A stretch of DNA of 12,494 nucleotides, from contig DRAO01000082.1 in assembly GCA_011041825.1 (NCBI GenBank), positions 1 through 12,494 of the forward strand. The letters are read 5' to 3'. This document shows, one piece after another, positions 1 through 6,400 of the stretch. The stretch is from Chloroflexota bacterium. GTDB taxonomy: Bacteria > Chloroflexota > Anaerolineae > SpSt-600. Position 1 is the first letter of the stretch. Every line of letters begins with the position of its first letter. The position numbers and the translations under genes are program-made. The notes below the pieces were generated by a model that did not search any database, was not told where the DNA came from, and was given only the letters and a program-made list of their open reading frames with translations.

Positions 1-2
1 CT

Positions 3-293
3 TCTATTATGAGGGATATGGCTGAAGTGCTCGCTTGGAGCGTCCCTGGTGTGAAGGAGGTGGTTAACAACCTCCTGGTGGATGTAGAGATAGAAAAGGC
101 CGTTGCCCAAAGGCTCGCAGCCGATGAGAGGACCCGGCCTTGGTGCACTTCTTTAAGGGTGAGGGTGATAAGAGGCAAAGCCTTGCTATTCGGTGATGTG
201 CCCGAAGAAGCGAGAGAAGCTGTGCTCCAGGTGGTCAAGGAAATCCCGGGGGTGCTGGGGGTGGAATTCGCCACCCAGCCAATGCCCCTATAG
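3..293 (+). CDS. BON-domain protein, 5' end cut by window
   Basis: This reading frame is open to the left edge of the window, so the true start probably lies outside. The first in-frame ATG is at 9, but only eight bases precede it and no ribosome binding site can be judged. The visible 96 residues show the end of one BON-like repeat (the SVPGVKEVVNNLLV stretch, like the GV..V.N.L end of BON domains). A second, nearly complete BON domain follows: LRVRVIRGKALLFGDVP, a helix, then IPGVLGVEF. BON domains bind phospholipid or envelope components in proteins such as OsmY. No signal peptide is visible because the N-terminus is missing. The next genes encode a phospholipase-like protein and a UbiB-like protein, which fits a membrane-lipid theme. 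The BON assignment is fairly safe; the exact role is unknown. Confidence 0.7.
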   Translation, partial: SIMRDMAEVLAWSVPGVKEVVNNLLVDVEIEKAVAQRLAADERTRPWCTSLRVRVIRGKALLFGDVPEEAREAVLQVVKEIPGVLGVEFATQPMPL

Positions 294-295
294 CA

Positions 296-335
296 CGTTA
301 GGGAAATTTAGCCCGGAAAAACGCTTTCCTTAGCG
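296..335 (+). other. Stem-loop between BON and patatin genes
   Basis: CGTTAGGGAAA (296-306) can pair with TTTCCTTAGCG (325-335) over 11 positions, two of them G-U, leaving an 18-nt loop. It begins two bases after the BON stop codon and ends about 20 nt before the patatin start. No clear T-run follows it (next bases AAACAATTT), so it is a weak terminator at best. It could instead be an RNA-processing or stability element between co-transcribed genes. It is read from sequence only. Confidence 0.4.
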
Positions 336-357
336 AAACAATTTGGTGAGGAGGAGT

Positions 358-1215
358 ATGAGCTTGAGACGCAGGCCAAAGGTAGGACTTGCTCTGAGTG
401 GGGGTGGGGCTAGAGGGTTGGCTCACATAGGGGTCCTGAAAGTGCTGGAACGGGAAGGCATAAAGGTTGATTACCTTGCTGGGACCAGTATGGGTGGGGT
501 TATTGCGGCTGCCTATGCCCTTGGCTTAGACCCTGCCTATATGGAGCAAGAAGCCCTCAGGTTAAGCAACATCACATCCCTCGTCGGCCTTGTGGACCCT
601 TCTTTACCTTGGAAGGGCCTCTTTGAGGGGAAAAAGGTGCAGGAGTATTTCCACAGCCACATAGGCGATGCAACCTTTGAGGATGCCCATATCCCTCTGG
701 CTTTAGTAGCCGTGGACTTAAAGAAAGGGGAAGAAGTGGTAATCCAGGAAGGCAGGGTGGTGGATGCCGTAAGGGCAACCATCTCTATACCCGGCATCTT
801 CGCTCCCCTCATCAGCGATGACAAGGTCCTGGTGGATGGAGGGATTCTCAACAACCTTCCGGCTGATGTGGTGCGCCGTATGGGAGCCGAGGTGGTCATT
901 GCCGTTGATGTGTCAGCTAACTTGGAGGATGTGGACTGGGAAGAGCGTCGCTTTCCCTTCTTCCAGATGCCCGGGGTGTTCGATGTCCTCTGGCGCACGG
1001 TGGAGGTGATGGAGAAGGAAATCCGAGAACGCAAGTTCCTCGAAGCTCACCCCGAAGTGGTGATAAGGCCCCAGTTGGATAAGGACATAACGGTGCTCAC
1101 CGGCTTCAACAGAGCCGCTGAAATCATCAAGAAAGGCGAAGAGGCCGCCGAGGAAGCTTTGCCCCGCATTAAAACCCTCACCCGCCCCCGCTTCTCCCTG
1201 AGGAGGGAACGGTGA
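358..1215 (+). CDS. Patatin-like phospholipase (RssA/YchK-type serine lipid hydrolase)
   Basis: This is a 285-residue cytoplasmic patatin-family hydrolase with a Ser-Asp catalytic dyad, expected to cleave acyl ester bonds of membrane lipids. All key motifs are present. The oxyanion-hole glycine loop GGGARG is at about 15-20, and the nucleophile elbow GTSMG is at 42-46 with Ser44. The catalytic Asp160 lies in DGG, followed by the usual GILNNLPADVVRRMGAEVVIAVDV strand region. Length matches the bacterial RssA-like group. There is no signal peptide. The ATG at 358 lies just behind a purine-rich GTGAGGAGGAGT; a TTG at 343 in the same frame is possible but would precede that site. The C-terminus runs into the next gene with a 4-nt overlap, so it is co-translated with the UbiB-like protein. 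The substrate cannot be told from sequence. Confidence 0.92.
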   Translation: MSLRRRPKVGLALSGGGARGLAHIGVLKVLEREGIKVDYLAGTSMGGVIAAAYALGLDPAYMEQEALRLSNITSLVGLVDPSLPWKGLFEGKKVQEYFHSHIGDATFEDAHIPLALVAVDLKKGEEVVIQEGRVVDAVRATISIPGIFAPLISDDKVLVDGGILNNLPADVVRRMGAEVVIAVDVSANLEDVDWEERRFPFFQMPGVFDVLWRTVEVMEKEIRERKFLEAHPEVVIRPQLDKDITVLTGFNRAAEIIKKGEEAAEEALPRIKTLTRPRFSLRRER

Positions 1216-2888
1216 CCATGATCCCTTGGGTGAGGACCTATAGGCATCTGGGCCGATACCGGGAGATCATCGGGATACTGCTCAAATACGGCATTGATAA
1301 CCTGATGGAACAATTGGGGCTGCGGGATGTCTTCTCCTTCCCCAGGTTCAGGCGGGTCAAGGCCCCTGAGCTCCGCTTGAGCGCCCCTGAGAGGGTGCGA
1401 ATGGCATTGGAGGAACTGGGGCCTACTTTTATAAAACTGGGGCAGATAATGAGCACCCGGCCTGACCTAATCCCTCCCGCATATATAAGGGAATTGGCCA
1501 AGCTTCAGGACACTGTGCCTCCTTCCCCCTGGGAGGCAATCCAAGAGGTGGTGGAAGGGGAATTAGGGGCATCTCTGGAGAAAATCTTTGCCAAGTTCAA
1601 CCCGGAACCCATTGCTGCTGCATCGCTGGCTCAGGTGCACGAAGCCACCCTTTACTCCGGCGACGAGGTGGTGGTCAAAATCCAGCGCCCGAACATAGAG
1701 AAAATCATCGAAGAAGACCTGGACATCTTGGCTGAGCTGGCGCAGCTTGCGAGCCGCACCTCCCTGGGTGAAATCTACGATTTGGAAGAAATCGTGGATG
1801 AGTTCGCCTTTACCCTCCGCAATGAGCTCAATTACATCCGGGAAGGGCGTAACGCCGATAGGTTTCGGGAGAACTTCGCTGGTGAGAAGTTCCTTTACAT
1901 ACCCCGCATTTATTGGGATTACACCACCCCACGGGTGTTGGTGTTGGAACGCATCTCGGGCATCAAAATTGATGACATAGAGGCCATAGATGCTGCCGGG
2001 TTGGACCGCCATCTCATAGCTCTGAATGCAGCCCGCATCATCATAAAAGAGGTGCTGGAGGATGGTTTCTTCCACGCCGACCCGCACCCTGGCAATTTCT
2101 TCGTGATGGATGAAGGTGCCATCGGGGCGATGGACTTTGGCATGGTGGGGCACTTGACCAGGCAGGATAGGGAGAACCTGATCCGCCTTTACATTTTCTC
2201 CGTGCGGATGGATGCAGAAGGCATTGTGGACCAGCTTCTCACGATAGGGGCAGCAAGGTACGGGATTGACCGGAAGGCTCTGGCGAGGGACATAAGCAGG
2301 CTTTTAAGTAAGTACTATAACGTGCCCCTCAAGTACATCCGGGCCAGGGAGGTTATGGAAGAGATTACGCCTGTGGTGTTCCGCCATAAGCTGCGCCTCC
2401 CATCTCAGTATTGGCTCCTGGGTAAGACCTTGGCTATGATGGAAGGAATAGGGCTTAAATTGGACCCGGATTTCGACATCTTTGCCGTCAGCGCTCCCTA
2501 TGTGCGCCGCTTTATGTGGCAGATGGTTTCCCCCAGAACCTGGGGAGACCGGGCTTTGAAGGGTCTTCTGGAGTTTGGCGATTTATTGACCCTGCTCCCC
2601 CGGCACCTTCCCACGTTGGTCGAACAGGTGGAGAGAGGGCAATTAGGGTTTAACATCAGCCTGAAGGAGATGGGGGAGCTGGTCCGAAGCTTCCAATTTG
2701 GGACTAATCGTTTGGCTTTAAGCGTGCTCCTGGCTGCTTTCATCATCGCTTCGGCCCTGCTCATAGCTGCTTGGCCTTCCATCGGGCAGTTTAACTGGGG
2801 CATCTGGCTCTTGGTTGCGGCTTTCGTGCTTTCCGCCATCCTGGGCTTCTGGCTTCTTGTCTCCATCCTCCTGAGCCTGCGCCATTGA
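1212..2888 (+). CDS. UbiB/AarF (ABC1/ADCK) family atypical kinase-like membrane protein
   Basis: This 558-residue protein belongs to the UbiB/COQ8 atypical kinase family. Members act as ATPases supporting isoprenoid-quinone synthesis or lipid handling rather than as ordinary protein kinases. Motifs in order: KLGQ signature with K75 and Q78, Ala-rich nucleotide loop AAASLAQ (135-141), VVVKIQRP with K156, the ELNY region (205-208), HADPHPGN catalytic loop (288-295) and metal-binding DFG (308-310). Two hydrophobic helices near the C-terminus (about 501-522 and 531-553) should anchor it in the membrane, as is usual in this family. The GTG start at 1212 is chosen because AGGAGG (1201-1206) lies 5 nt upstream; an ATG at 1218 is less well spaced. 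The GTGA overlap with the patatin stop indicates translational coupling. A strong terminator follows at 2951. Family assignment is very safe; a direct role in menaquinone synthesis is inference. Confidence 0.95.
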   Translation: MTMIPWVRTYRHLGRYREIIGILLKYGIDNLMEQLGLRDVFSFPRFRRVKAPELRLSAPERVRMALEELGPTFIKLGQIMSTRPDLIPPAYIRELAKLQDTVPPSPWEAIQEVVEGELGASLEKIFAKFNPEPIAAASLAQVHEATLYSGDEVVVKIQRPNIEKIIEEDLDILAELAQLASRTSLGEIYDLEEIVDEFAFTLRNELNYIREGRNADRFRENFAGEKFLYIPRIYWDYTTPRVLVLERISGIKIDDIEAIDAAGLDRHLIALNAARIIIKEVLEDGFFHADPHPGNFFVMDEGAIGAMDFGMVGHLTRQDRENLIRLYIFSVRMDAEGIVDQLLTIGAARYGIDRKALARDISRLLSKYYNVPLKYIRAREVMEEITPVVFRHKLRLPSQYWLLGKTLAMMEGIGLKLDPDFDIFAVSAPYVRRFMWQMVSPRTWGDRALKGLLEFGDLLTLLPRHLPTLVEQVERGQLGFNISLKEMGELVRSFQFGTNRLALSVLLAAFIIASALLIAAWPSIGQFNWGIWLLVAAFVLSAILGFWLLVSILLSLRH

Positions 2889-2950
2889 TGAGGAGCAAAC
2901 CTCCTTCATTCCTGCATCCCTTACGCTTCAAAGGTGTTAAGTAATGATAG

Positions 2951-2998
2951 GAGGAACGGGGCAAGGGCGCTCCAATTTTCCCCGTTCCTCTTTCTTTT
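2951..2998 (+). terminator. Intrinsic terminator after the UbiB-like gene
   Basis: GAGGAACGGGG (2951-2961) and CCCCGTTCCTC (2980-2990) form a perfect 11-bp stem with an 18-nt loop. TTTCTTTT (2991-2998) follows at once, giving a textbook Rho-independent terminator. It sits 62 nt after the UbiB-like stop codon and separates the lipid operon from bioY. A short 60-codon frame across it is not considered a gene. Confidence 0.85.
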
Positions 2999-3122
2999 CC
3001 CGAAACCTGAGGAGAGGAACTTCAGGGAAATACCCCTTGAGGGGAAGCTATTGAAGAACGCCGGGGTTAAACCTGCCCCGGAAGCTGGGGAAAATACCCT
3101 CAAAAATCCTTTTTAGCTTGCC

Positions 3123-3151
3123 TTGAGCGAAGGACGTTCACCAAGCAAAAT
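3123..3151 (+). promoter_or_regulatory. Weak promoter candidate for bioY
   Basis: TTGAGC (3123-3128) and CAAAAT (3146-3151) are separated by 17 bp, each matching four of six consensus bases of a housekeeping sigma promoter. Transcription would begin near 3158, about 37 nt before the bioY start. A promoter is expected here because a terminator lies upstream, but the match itself is poor. Confidence 0.25.
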
Positions 3152-3181
3152 GAGGACACACTTTTTCAACACTTTCCCTGA

Positions 3182-3188
3182 GGGAGGT
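3182..3188 (+). promoter_or_regulatory. Ribosome binding site that sets the bioY start
   Basis: GGGAGGT lies 6 nt before the ATG at 3195. It makes that ATG the likely start rather than the in-frame TTG at 3123, which would add 24 residues unlike the BioY family. Confidence 0.8.
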
Positions 3189-3194
3189 GCTCAG

Positions 3195-3764
3195 ATGACT
3201 ATGGCTGAGGCTTTGCGGCCATCAATAGCCCGGAAGCGTATGGCTCTGCTTTATGATGTTGCCCTCGTGACAGGAGGCAGCATTTTCGTAGCCCTCGCTG
3301 CCCGGATTGCCATCCCCCTTCCCTTCAGCCCCGTGCCAATTACGGGGCAGACGCTGGCAGTGCTCCTGGTGGGAGCATTGCTGGGCAGCAAGCGGGGGGC
3401 TTTGAGCCTGCTCCTCTATCTTCTGGAAGGGGCTCTAGGCCTGCCGGTTTTCGCTGGAGGGACAGGGGGGCTTGTGCGGCTTTTGGGGCCAACGGGCGGA
3501 TACTTAATAGGCTTCGTGGCTGCGGCCTTCGTTACCGGATGGCTTGCTGAGCATCAGTGGGACCGGAGGTTTTGGAGCAATTTCGTGGCAATGCTCATCG
3601 GCAATCTCCTCATTTACCTCTTCGGTTTGTCCTGGCTGGCCCATTATGTGGGGCTGGGGAAGGTCCTCGCATTAGGTTTTTACCCTTTCATCCCTGGTGA
3701 TTTGATCAAGCTAATCATAGCTACGGCGGCTTTGCCCTCAGGATGGAAGCTGAAGGAAATTTGA
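3195..3764 (+). CDS. bioY: BioY biotin transporter, S-component of an ECF transporter
   Basis: This is a 189-residue integral membrane protein of the BioY family, the biotin-binding S-component of energy-coupling-factor importers. Recognisable family stretches are PVPITGQT (46-53), a glycine-rich GLPVFAGG (82-89), GPTGGYL (98-104) and FIPGDLIK (165-172). About six hydrophobic helices are predicted by eye, and the length is usual for BioY. The start is set by the ribosome binding site 6 nt upstream. No EcfA or EcfT gene is in the window, so it would work alone or with a shared energising module encoded elsewhere. The next gene, 111 nt downstream, is fabH. Biotin is the cofactor of acetyl-CoA carboxylase, which supplies malonyl-CoA to the same pathway. 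A hairpin beginning at the stop codon suggests that transcription is at least partly terminated before fabH. Confidence 0.93.
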   Translation: MTMAEALRPSIARKRMALLYDVALVTGGSIFVALAARIAIPLPFSPVPITGQTLAVLLVGALLGSKRGALSLLLYLLEGALGLPVFAGGTGGLVRLLGPTGGYLIGFVAAAFVTGWLAEHQWDRRFWSNFVAMLIGNLLIYLFGLSWLAHYVGLGKVLALGFYPFIPGDLIKLIIATAALPSGWKLKEI

Positions 3765-3809
3765 AGTGTTTCCGGCAGGGGTGAAGCTCCCGCCGAGAAA
3801 ACACTTTTT
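3763..3809 (+). terminator. Large hairpin at the bioY stop, probable terminator
   Basis: Two nested stems are visible. The outer AAGTGTTT (3764-3771) pairs perfectly with AAACACTT (3799-3806). The inner CGGCAGGGG (3773-3781) pairs with CTCCCGCCG (3787-3795) with one A-C mismatch and one G-U pair, around a 5-nt loop. The five T residues at 3805-3809 form the end of the outer stem and a short tail. The structure begins at the last base of the bioY stop codon. The poor free T-tail leaves room for read-through into fabH. Confidence 0.55.
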
Positions 3810-3875
3810 CCTCCGTAAAGCGGCGAAGTTATCGCATAAGAAGCGCCTTGCGAAACTTTTTAAGGGGGTGATGAG

Positions 3876-5033
3876 ATGATGGGGAATTTCAAATATGCAC
3901 GGATTACCGGATGGGGTATGTATGCTCCTAAGAGAGTGCTGACCAACTTTGATTTGGAGAAGATGGTGGATACCTCCAATGAATGGATACTGGAGCGAAC
4001 TGGCATTAAAGAGCGCCACATAGCATCTCCTGAGGAGACGGTTTCCACAATGTCGGTGGAAGCCTCGAAGGAAGCTCTGGAGAGGGCAGGGCTTTCGCCT
4101 CAGGAGCTGGAGCTCATTATAATCGCTACCTCCTCCCCCGATTATCACCTTCCTGCTGCCGCCAATTTGGTCCAAGATATGTTGGGAGCCCCCTATGCGG
4201 CAGCTTTTGACCTGCGGGCTGGCTGCACGGGGTTTATCTATGCCCTGGCGGTAGCCTCCCAATTTATCGTTGCAGGGACTTATCGCAATGCCTTAGTTGT
4301 GGGTGCGGAGATAATAACCAAGTTCATTGATTGGGAAGACCGGAGCACCTGCGTGCTATTCGGCGATGGGGCCGGGGCTGTAGTATTGCAGGCAAGCGAT
4401 TTCCCCACAGGGCCTATGTCTTTCGTCCTAGGTTCCGATGGCTCTCAGGCTGAGGCCCTCATCGTCTATGGAGGGGGCAGCAAATATCCGTTCTCCCAGG
4501 AAGTTCTGGACAAGAAGTTGCATTACCTTAGGATGAACGGGAGGCAGGTGTTCAAGTTTGCCACCAGGGCTATGGCCCAAGCCATAAGGGAAGTGGTGGC
4601 TTCCAGCGGCCTGCTTCTGGACGAGATAGACCTCATCATCCCCCACCAGGCCAATGTGCGTATAATCCAAGTGGCGGCCAAGGAACTGGGGATTCCGATG
4701 GAGAAGTTTTACATAAATCTTGAGCGATATGGAAACACATCGGCGGCCTCGGTTCCCATAGCCTTGTGTGAGGCCCTGGAAAGGGGGCTTATTAAAGATG
4801 GGGATAACATAGTGCTGGTAGGGTTTGGTGCTGGCCTGACGTGGGGGGCTACCCTGGTAAGGTGGGGTGTACCCGAGGCTATACCTTTCTTCGTGGTAGA
4901 GCCAGCGAAGGCTTTCTCCCTTGTACGCAAGGCCAAGGAAGCAGCGGCTGATGTCGCAAGTTATCTGATGCTGCCCTTCTATACCATCAAGGATTGGGGC
5001 AGGAGCATAAAAGCTCCGTGGAGGAGGAAATAA
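3876..5033 (+). CDS. fabH: Beta-ketoacyl-ACP synthase III (FabH) with C-terminal extension
   Basis: FabH condenses an acyl-CoA primer with malonyl-ACP to start fatty-acid synthesis in the cytoplasm. The thiolase-fold catalytic triad is complete: Cys117 in LRAGCTGF, His257 in IIPHQAN and Asn287 in GNTSAAS. The N-terminal WILERTGIKER (37-47) and the LFGDGAGAVVL stretch (161-171) are also typical. The core normally ends near GAGLTWGATLVRW, here at 318-330. The protein is 385 residues long, so about 55 more follow than in standard FabH of 310-330 residues. That tail is rich in Ala and basic residues. Two ATGs occur in a row (3876, 3879), with AAGGGGGTG (3862-3870) placed 5 nt before the first. 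It lies downstream of bioY on the same strand. Primer preference (straight or branched) cannot be told from sequence. A FabH-like enzyme of secondary metabolism is possible but no such genes are nearby. Confidence 0.92.
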   Translation: MMGNFKYARITGWGMYAPKRVLTNFDLEKMVDTSNEWILERTGIKERHIASPEETVSTMSVEASKEALERAGLSPQELELIIIATSSPDYHLPAAANLVQDMLGAPYAAAFDLRAGCTGFIYALAVASQFIVAGTYRNALVVGAEIITKFIDWEDRSTCVLFGDGAGAVVLQASDFPTGPMSFVLGSDGSQAEALIVYGGGSKYPFSQEVLDKKLHYLRMNGRQVFKFATRAMAQAIREVVASSGLLLDEIDLIIPHQANVRIIQVAAKELGIPMEKFYINLERYGNTSAASVPIALCEALERGLIKDGDNIVLVGFGAGLTWGATLVRWGVPEAIPFFVVEPAKAFSLVRKAKEAAADVASYLMLPFYTIKDWGRSIKAPWRRK

Positions 5034-5052
5034 TAGCAGCCTGTGGGCGGGC

Positions 5053-5074
5053 ATAATTTCCCGGCAGGAATTAT
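5053..5074 (+). other. AT-rich hairpin after fabH
   Basis: ATAATTTC (5053-5060) pairs with GGAATTAT (5067-5074) over 8 bp including one G-U, around a 6-nt loop. It lies 20 nt after the fabH stop. No T-run follows and the stem is weak, so a terminator role is doubtful. Confidence 0.25.
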
Positions 5075-5139
5075 CCTAACCTAGCCTGCGGTGTGGTTTC
5101 CAACCTCGGAGTTTTTCATCGCCCTCGTATCAGGCGGAT

Positions 5140-5167
5140 TTGCTTAACAGGCCAATTGTGATAAAAT
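5140..5167 (+). promoter_or_regulatory. Extended -10 promoter candidate for the GT4 glycosyltransferase
   Basis: TTGCTT (5140-5145) and TAAAAT (5162-5167) are 16 bp apart, and a TG one base before the -10 element gives TGATAAAAT, an extended -10. The start of transcription would fall near 5174, about 40 nt before the chosen GTG start. This is the best promoter match in the intergenic stretches of the + strand. Confidence 0.5.
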
Positions 5168-5200
5168 AGTGTCCGATTGAGGACCTGCTTACCATCATTT

Positions 5201-5204
5201 GGAG
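5201..5204 (+). promoter_or_regulatory. Ribosome binding site that sets the glycosyltransferase start
   Basis: GGAG lies 8 nt before the GTG at 5213 and favours it over an in-frame TTG at 5177 that has no such site. Confidence 0.55.
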
Positions 5205-5212
5205 CTTTAAAA

Positions 5213-6391
5213 GTGAAGCAGCACCCGATAAAGGTTGTCCGCATCATCGCCCGGATGAATATAGGAGGACCAGCTCTCCACGTCACATTTTTGACGGCGG
5301 GGCTGGAGCCGAAGGGCTTCAAGACCGTTTTGGTTTCGGGGGTTGAGAACCCTGGGGAAGGCTCCTTAAAGGATTGGGCCAGAACGAGGGGGGTGGAACC
5401 CATTGTCATCCCTGAGATTGTAGGGGAAGCTAGCTTCAGGTTTCGAGACGTGAAAGCTATCCTCAAGGCTTACCACCTGATCCGCAAGGAAAGGCCCCTC
5501 ATCGTTCACACCCATACGGCTAAAGCAGGTTTCGTAGGCCGGATAGCAGCCAGATTGGCGGGAGTACCCCTTGTAGTTCACACTTATCACGGGCACGTGT
5601 TACAGGGTTATTACAGCCCCCTTAAGACCTGGCTGCTTCGTCGGATGGAGCAAGCCTTGGCCCTCTTTACAGACCGGTTGGTAGCTGTTAGCGAACGGAT
5701 ACGCCAGGATTTGGTGAACTACGGGGTGGCTCCCAGGGGTAAGATTGTGGTGATACCCCTTGGATTGGAGCTGGAGCAATTCAGGGAGCTTGAGGGTTAC
5801 AGGGGAAAGCTGCGTGAGGAATTGGGCATAGGTGAGAAAGCCCCCCTGATAGGCATCGTGGGGCGTCTGGCCCCCATCAAGAATCATCGCCTCTTCCTCG
5901 AAACGGCAGCCTTAGTTTCGGCGGAAATACCCCAGGCCCGCTTTATCGTCGTGGGGGATGGGCTCTTGAGGCCCGAATTGGAACGGTATGCCGCTCAGTT
6001 AGGGCTCAATGGACGGCTTTTCTTCCTCGGTTGGCGCAGGGATTTGCCCCACATTTACGCTGACCTGGACGCCCTGGTGGTCTCTTCCAAGAATGAGGGT
6101 ACACCTGTCTCGGCTATTGAGGCTATGGCCTCGGGTCTCCCGGTGGTGGCTACCAAAGTCGGAGGATTGCCCGATCTCATCGAGGATGGCAAAACCGGGA
6201 TTCTGGTTGAGCCCGGGAGTGCAGAGGCAATGGCCCAGGCTTTGGTGGAGCTCCTCCGTAACCCCAGGATGGCCGAGCAGATAGGGCGCCTGGCGCAGGC
6301 CCGTGTTTTAGAACGTTACACTACTCAGAGGCTGTTGCAGGATGTGGAAGACTTGTACCTTGAGCTTCTAAGCCAGAAGGGATTGATTTAA
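5213..6391 (+). CDS. GT4-family glycosyltransferase (GT-B fold)
   Basis: This 392-residue protein is a retaining glycosyltransferase of family GT4, which moves a sugar from a nucleotide donor to an acceptor such as a lipid or polysaccharide. The N-terminal Rossmann half has the acceptor-side glycine loop NIGGP (16-20) and the HTHTAKAG region. The C-terminal half begins near IGIVGRLAPIKN, whose Arg and Lys (about 218 and 223) are the expected donor-phosphate binders. The EX7E motif follows, with Glu295 in NEGTP and Glu303 in AIEAMASG, then PVVATKVGGLPDLI. There are no membrane segments. The GTG start fits a nearby GGAG. It has its own promoter candidate and stands alone on this strand, ending 9 nt from the convergent permease gene. 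Donor and acceptor cannot be deduced; an envelope glycolipid or exopolysaccharide role is a guess from the family. Confidence 0.9.
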   Translation: MKQHPIKVVRIIARMNIGGPALHVTFLTAGLEPKGFKTVLVSGVENPGEGSLKDWARTRGVEPIVIPEIVGEASFRFRDVKAILKAYHLIRKERPLIVHTHTAKAGFVGRIAARLAGVPLVVHTYHGHVLQGYYSPLKTWLLRRMEQALALFTDRLVAVSERIRQDLVNYGVAPRGKIVVIPLGLELEQFRELEGYRGKLREELGIGEKAPLIGIVGRLAPIKNHRLFLETAALVSAEIPQARFIVVGDGLLRPELERYAAQLGLNGRLFFLGWRRDLPHIYADLDALVVSSKNEGTPVSAIEAMASGLPVVATKVGGLPDLIEDGKTGILVEPGSAEAMAQALVELLRNPRMAEQIGRLAQARVLERYTTQRLLQDVEDLYLELLSQKGLI

Positions 6392-6400
6392 CGCCCCGCT
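6392..6400. other. Convergent junction with 9-nt gap
   Basis: The stop codons of the + strand glycosyltransferase and the - strand permease are 9 nt apart, and both are TAA. There is no room for a separate terminator and I see no hairpin with a T-run straddling the junction. Transcripts from either side probably extend into the opposite gene. Confidence 0.7.

Larger units (their letters stand above)
2889..3194. other. Intergenic region between the UbiB-like gene and bioY
   Basis: This 306-bp gap has no convincing gene. It holds the terminator at 2951-2998 and a small GC hairpin, CCGGGG (3061-3066) with CCCCGG (3076-3081). A weak promoter-like pair lies nearer bioY. I searched by eye for a biotin-repressor (BirA) type palindrome with TTAACC/GGTTAA halves in front of bioY and did not see one. 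I do not recognise a riboswitch. Confidence 0.6.

Noticed and set aside
1563..2153. 196-codon open frame antisense to the UbiB-like gene
   Set aside because: It lies wholly opposite a gene with all family motifs, and its product shows no recognisable domain or ribosome binding site.
3061..3081. Small GC hairpin as a second terminator or biotin riboswitch before bioY
   Set aside because: It has only a 6-bp stem with no T-run directly after it, and no established biotin riboswitch structure is recognisable.
2934..3116. A 60-codon open frame between the UbiB-like gene and bioY
   Set aside because: It runs across the intrinsic terminator, has no ribosome binding site and its composition looks like translated hairpins, not protein.
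3738..4262. 174-codon open frame antisense to the bioY end and the fabH start
   Set aside because: It crosses the hairpin after bioY and two well-supported genes, and no domain is recognisable.
4428..5054. 208-codon open frame antisense to fabH
   Set aside because: It mirrors the coding frame of a well-supported gene, and the translated sequence has the His/Pro/Gln-rich look of an antisense shadow.
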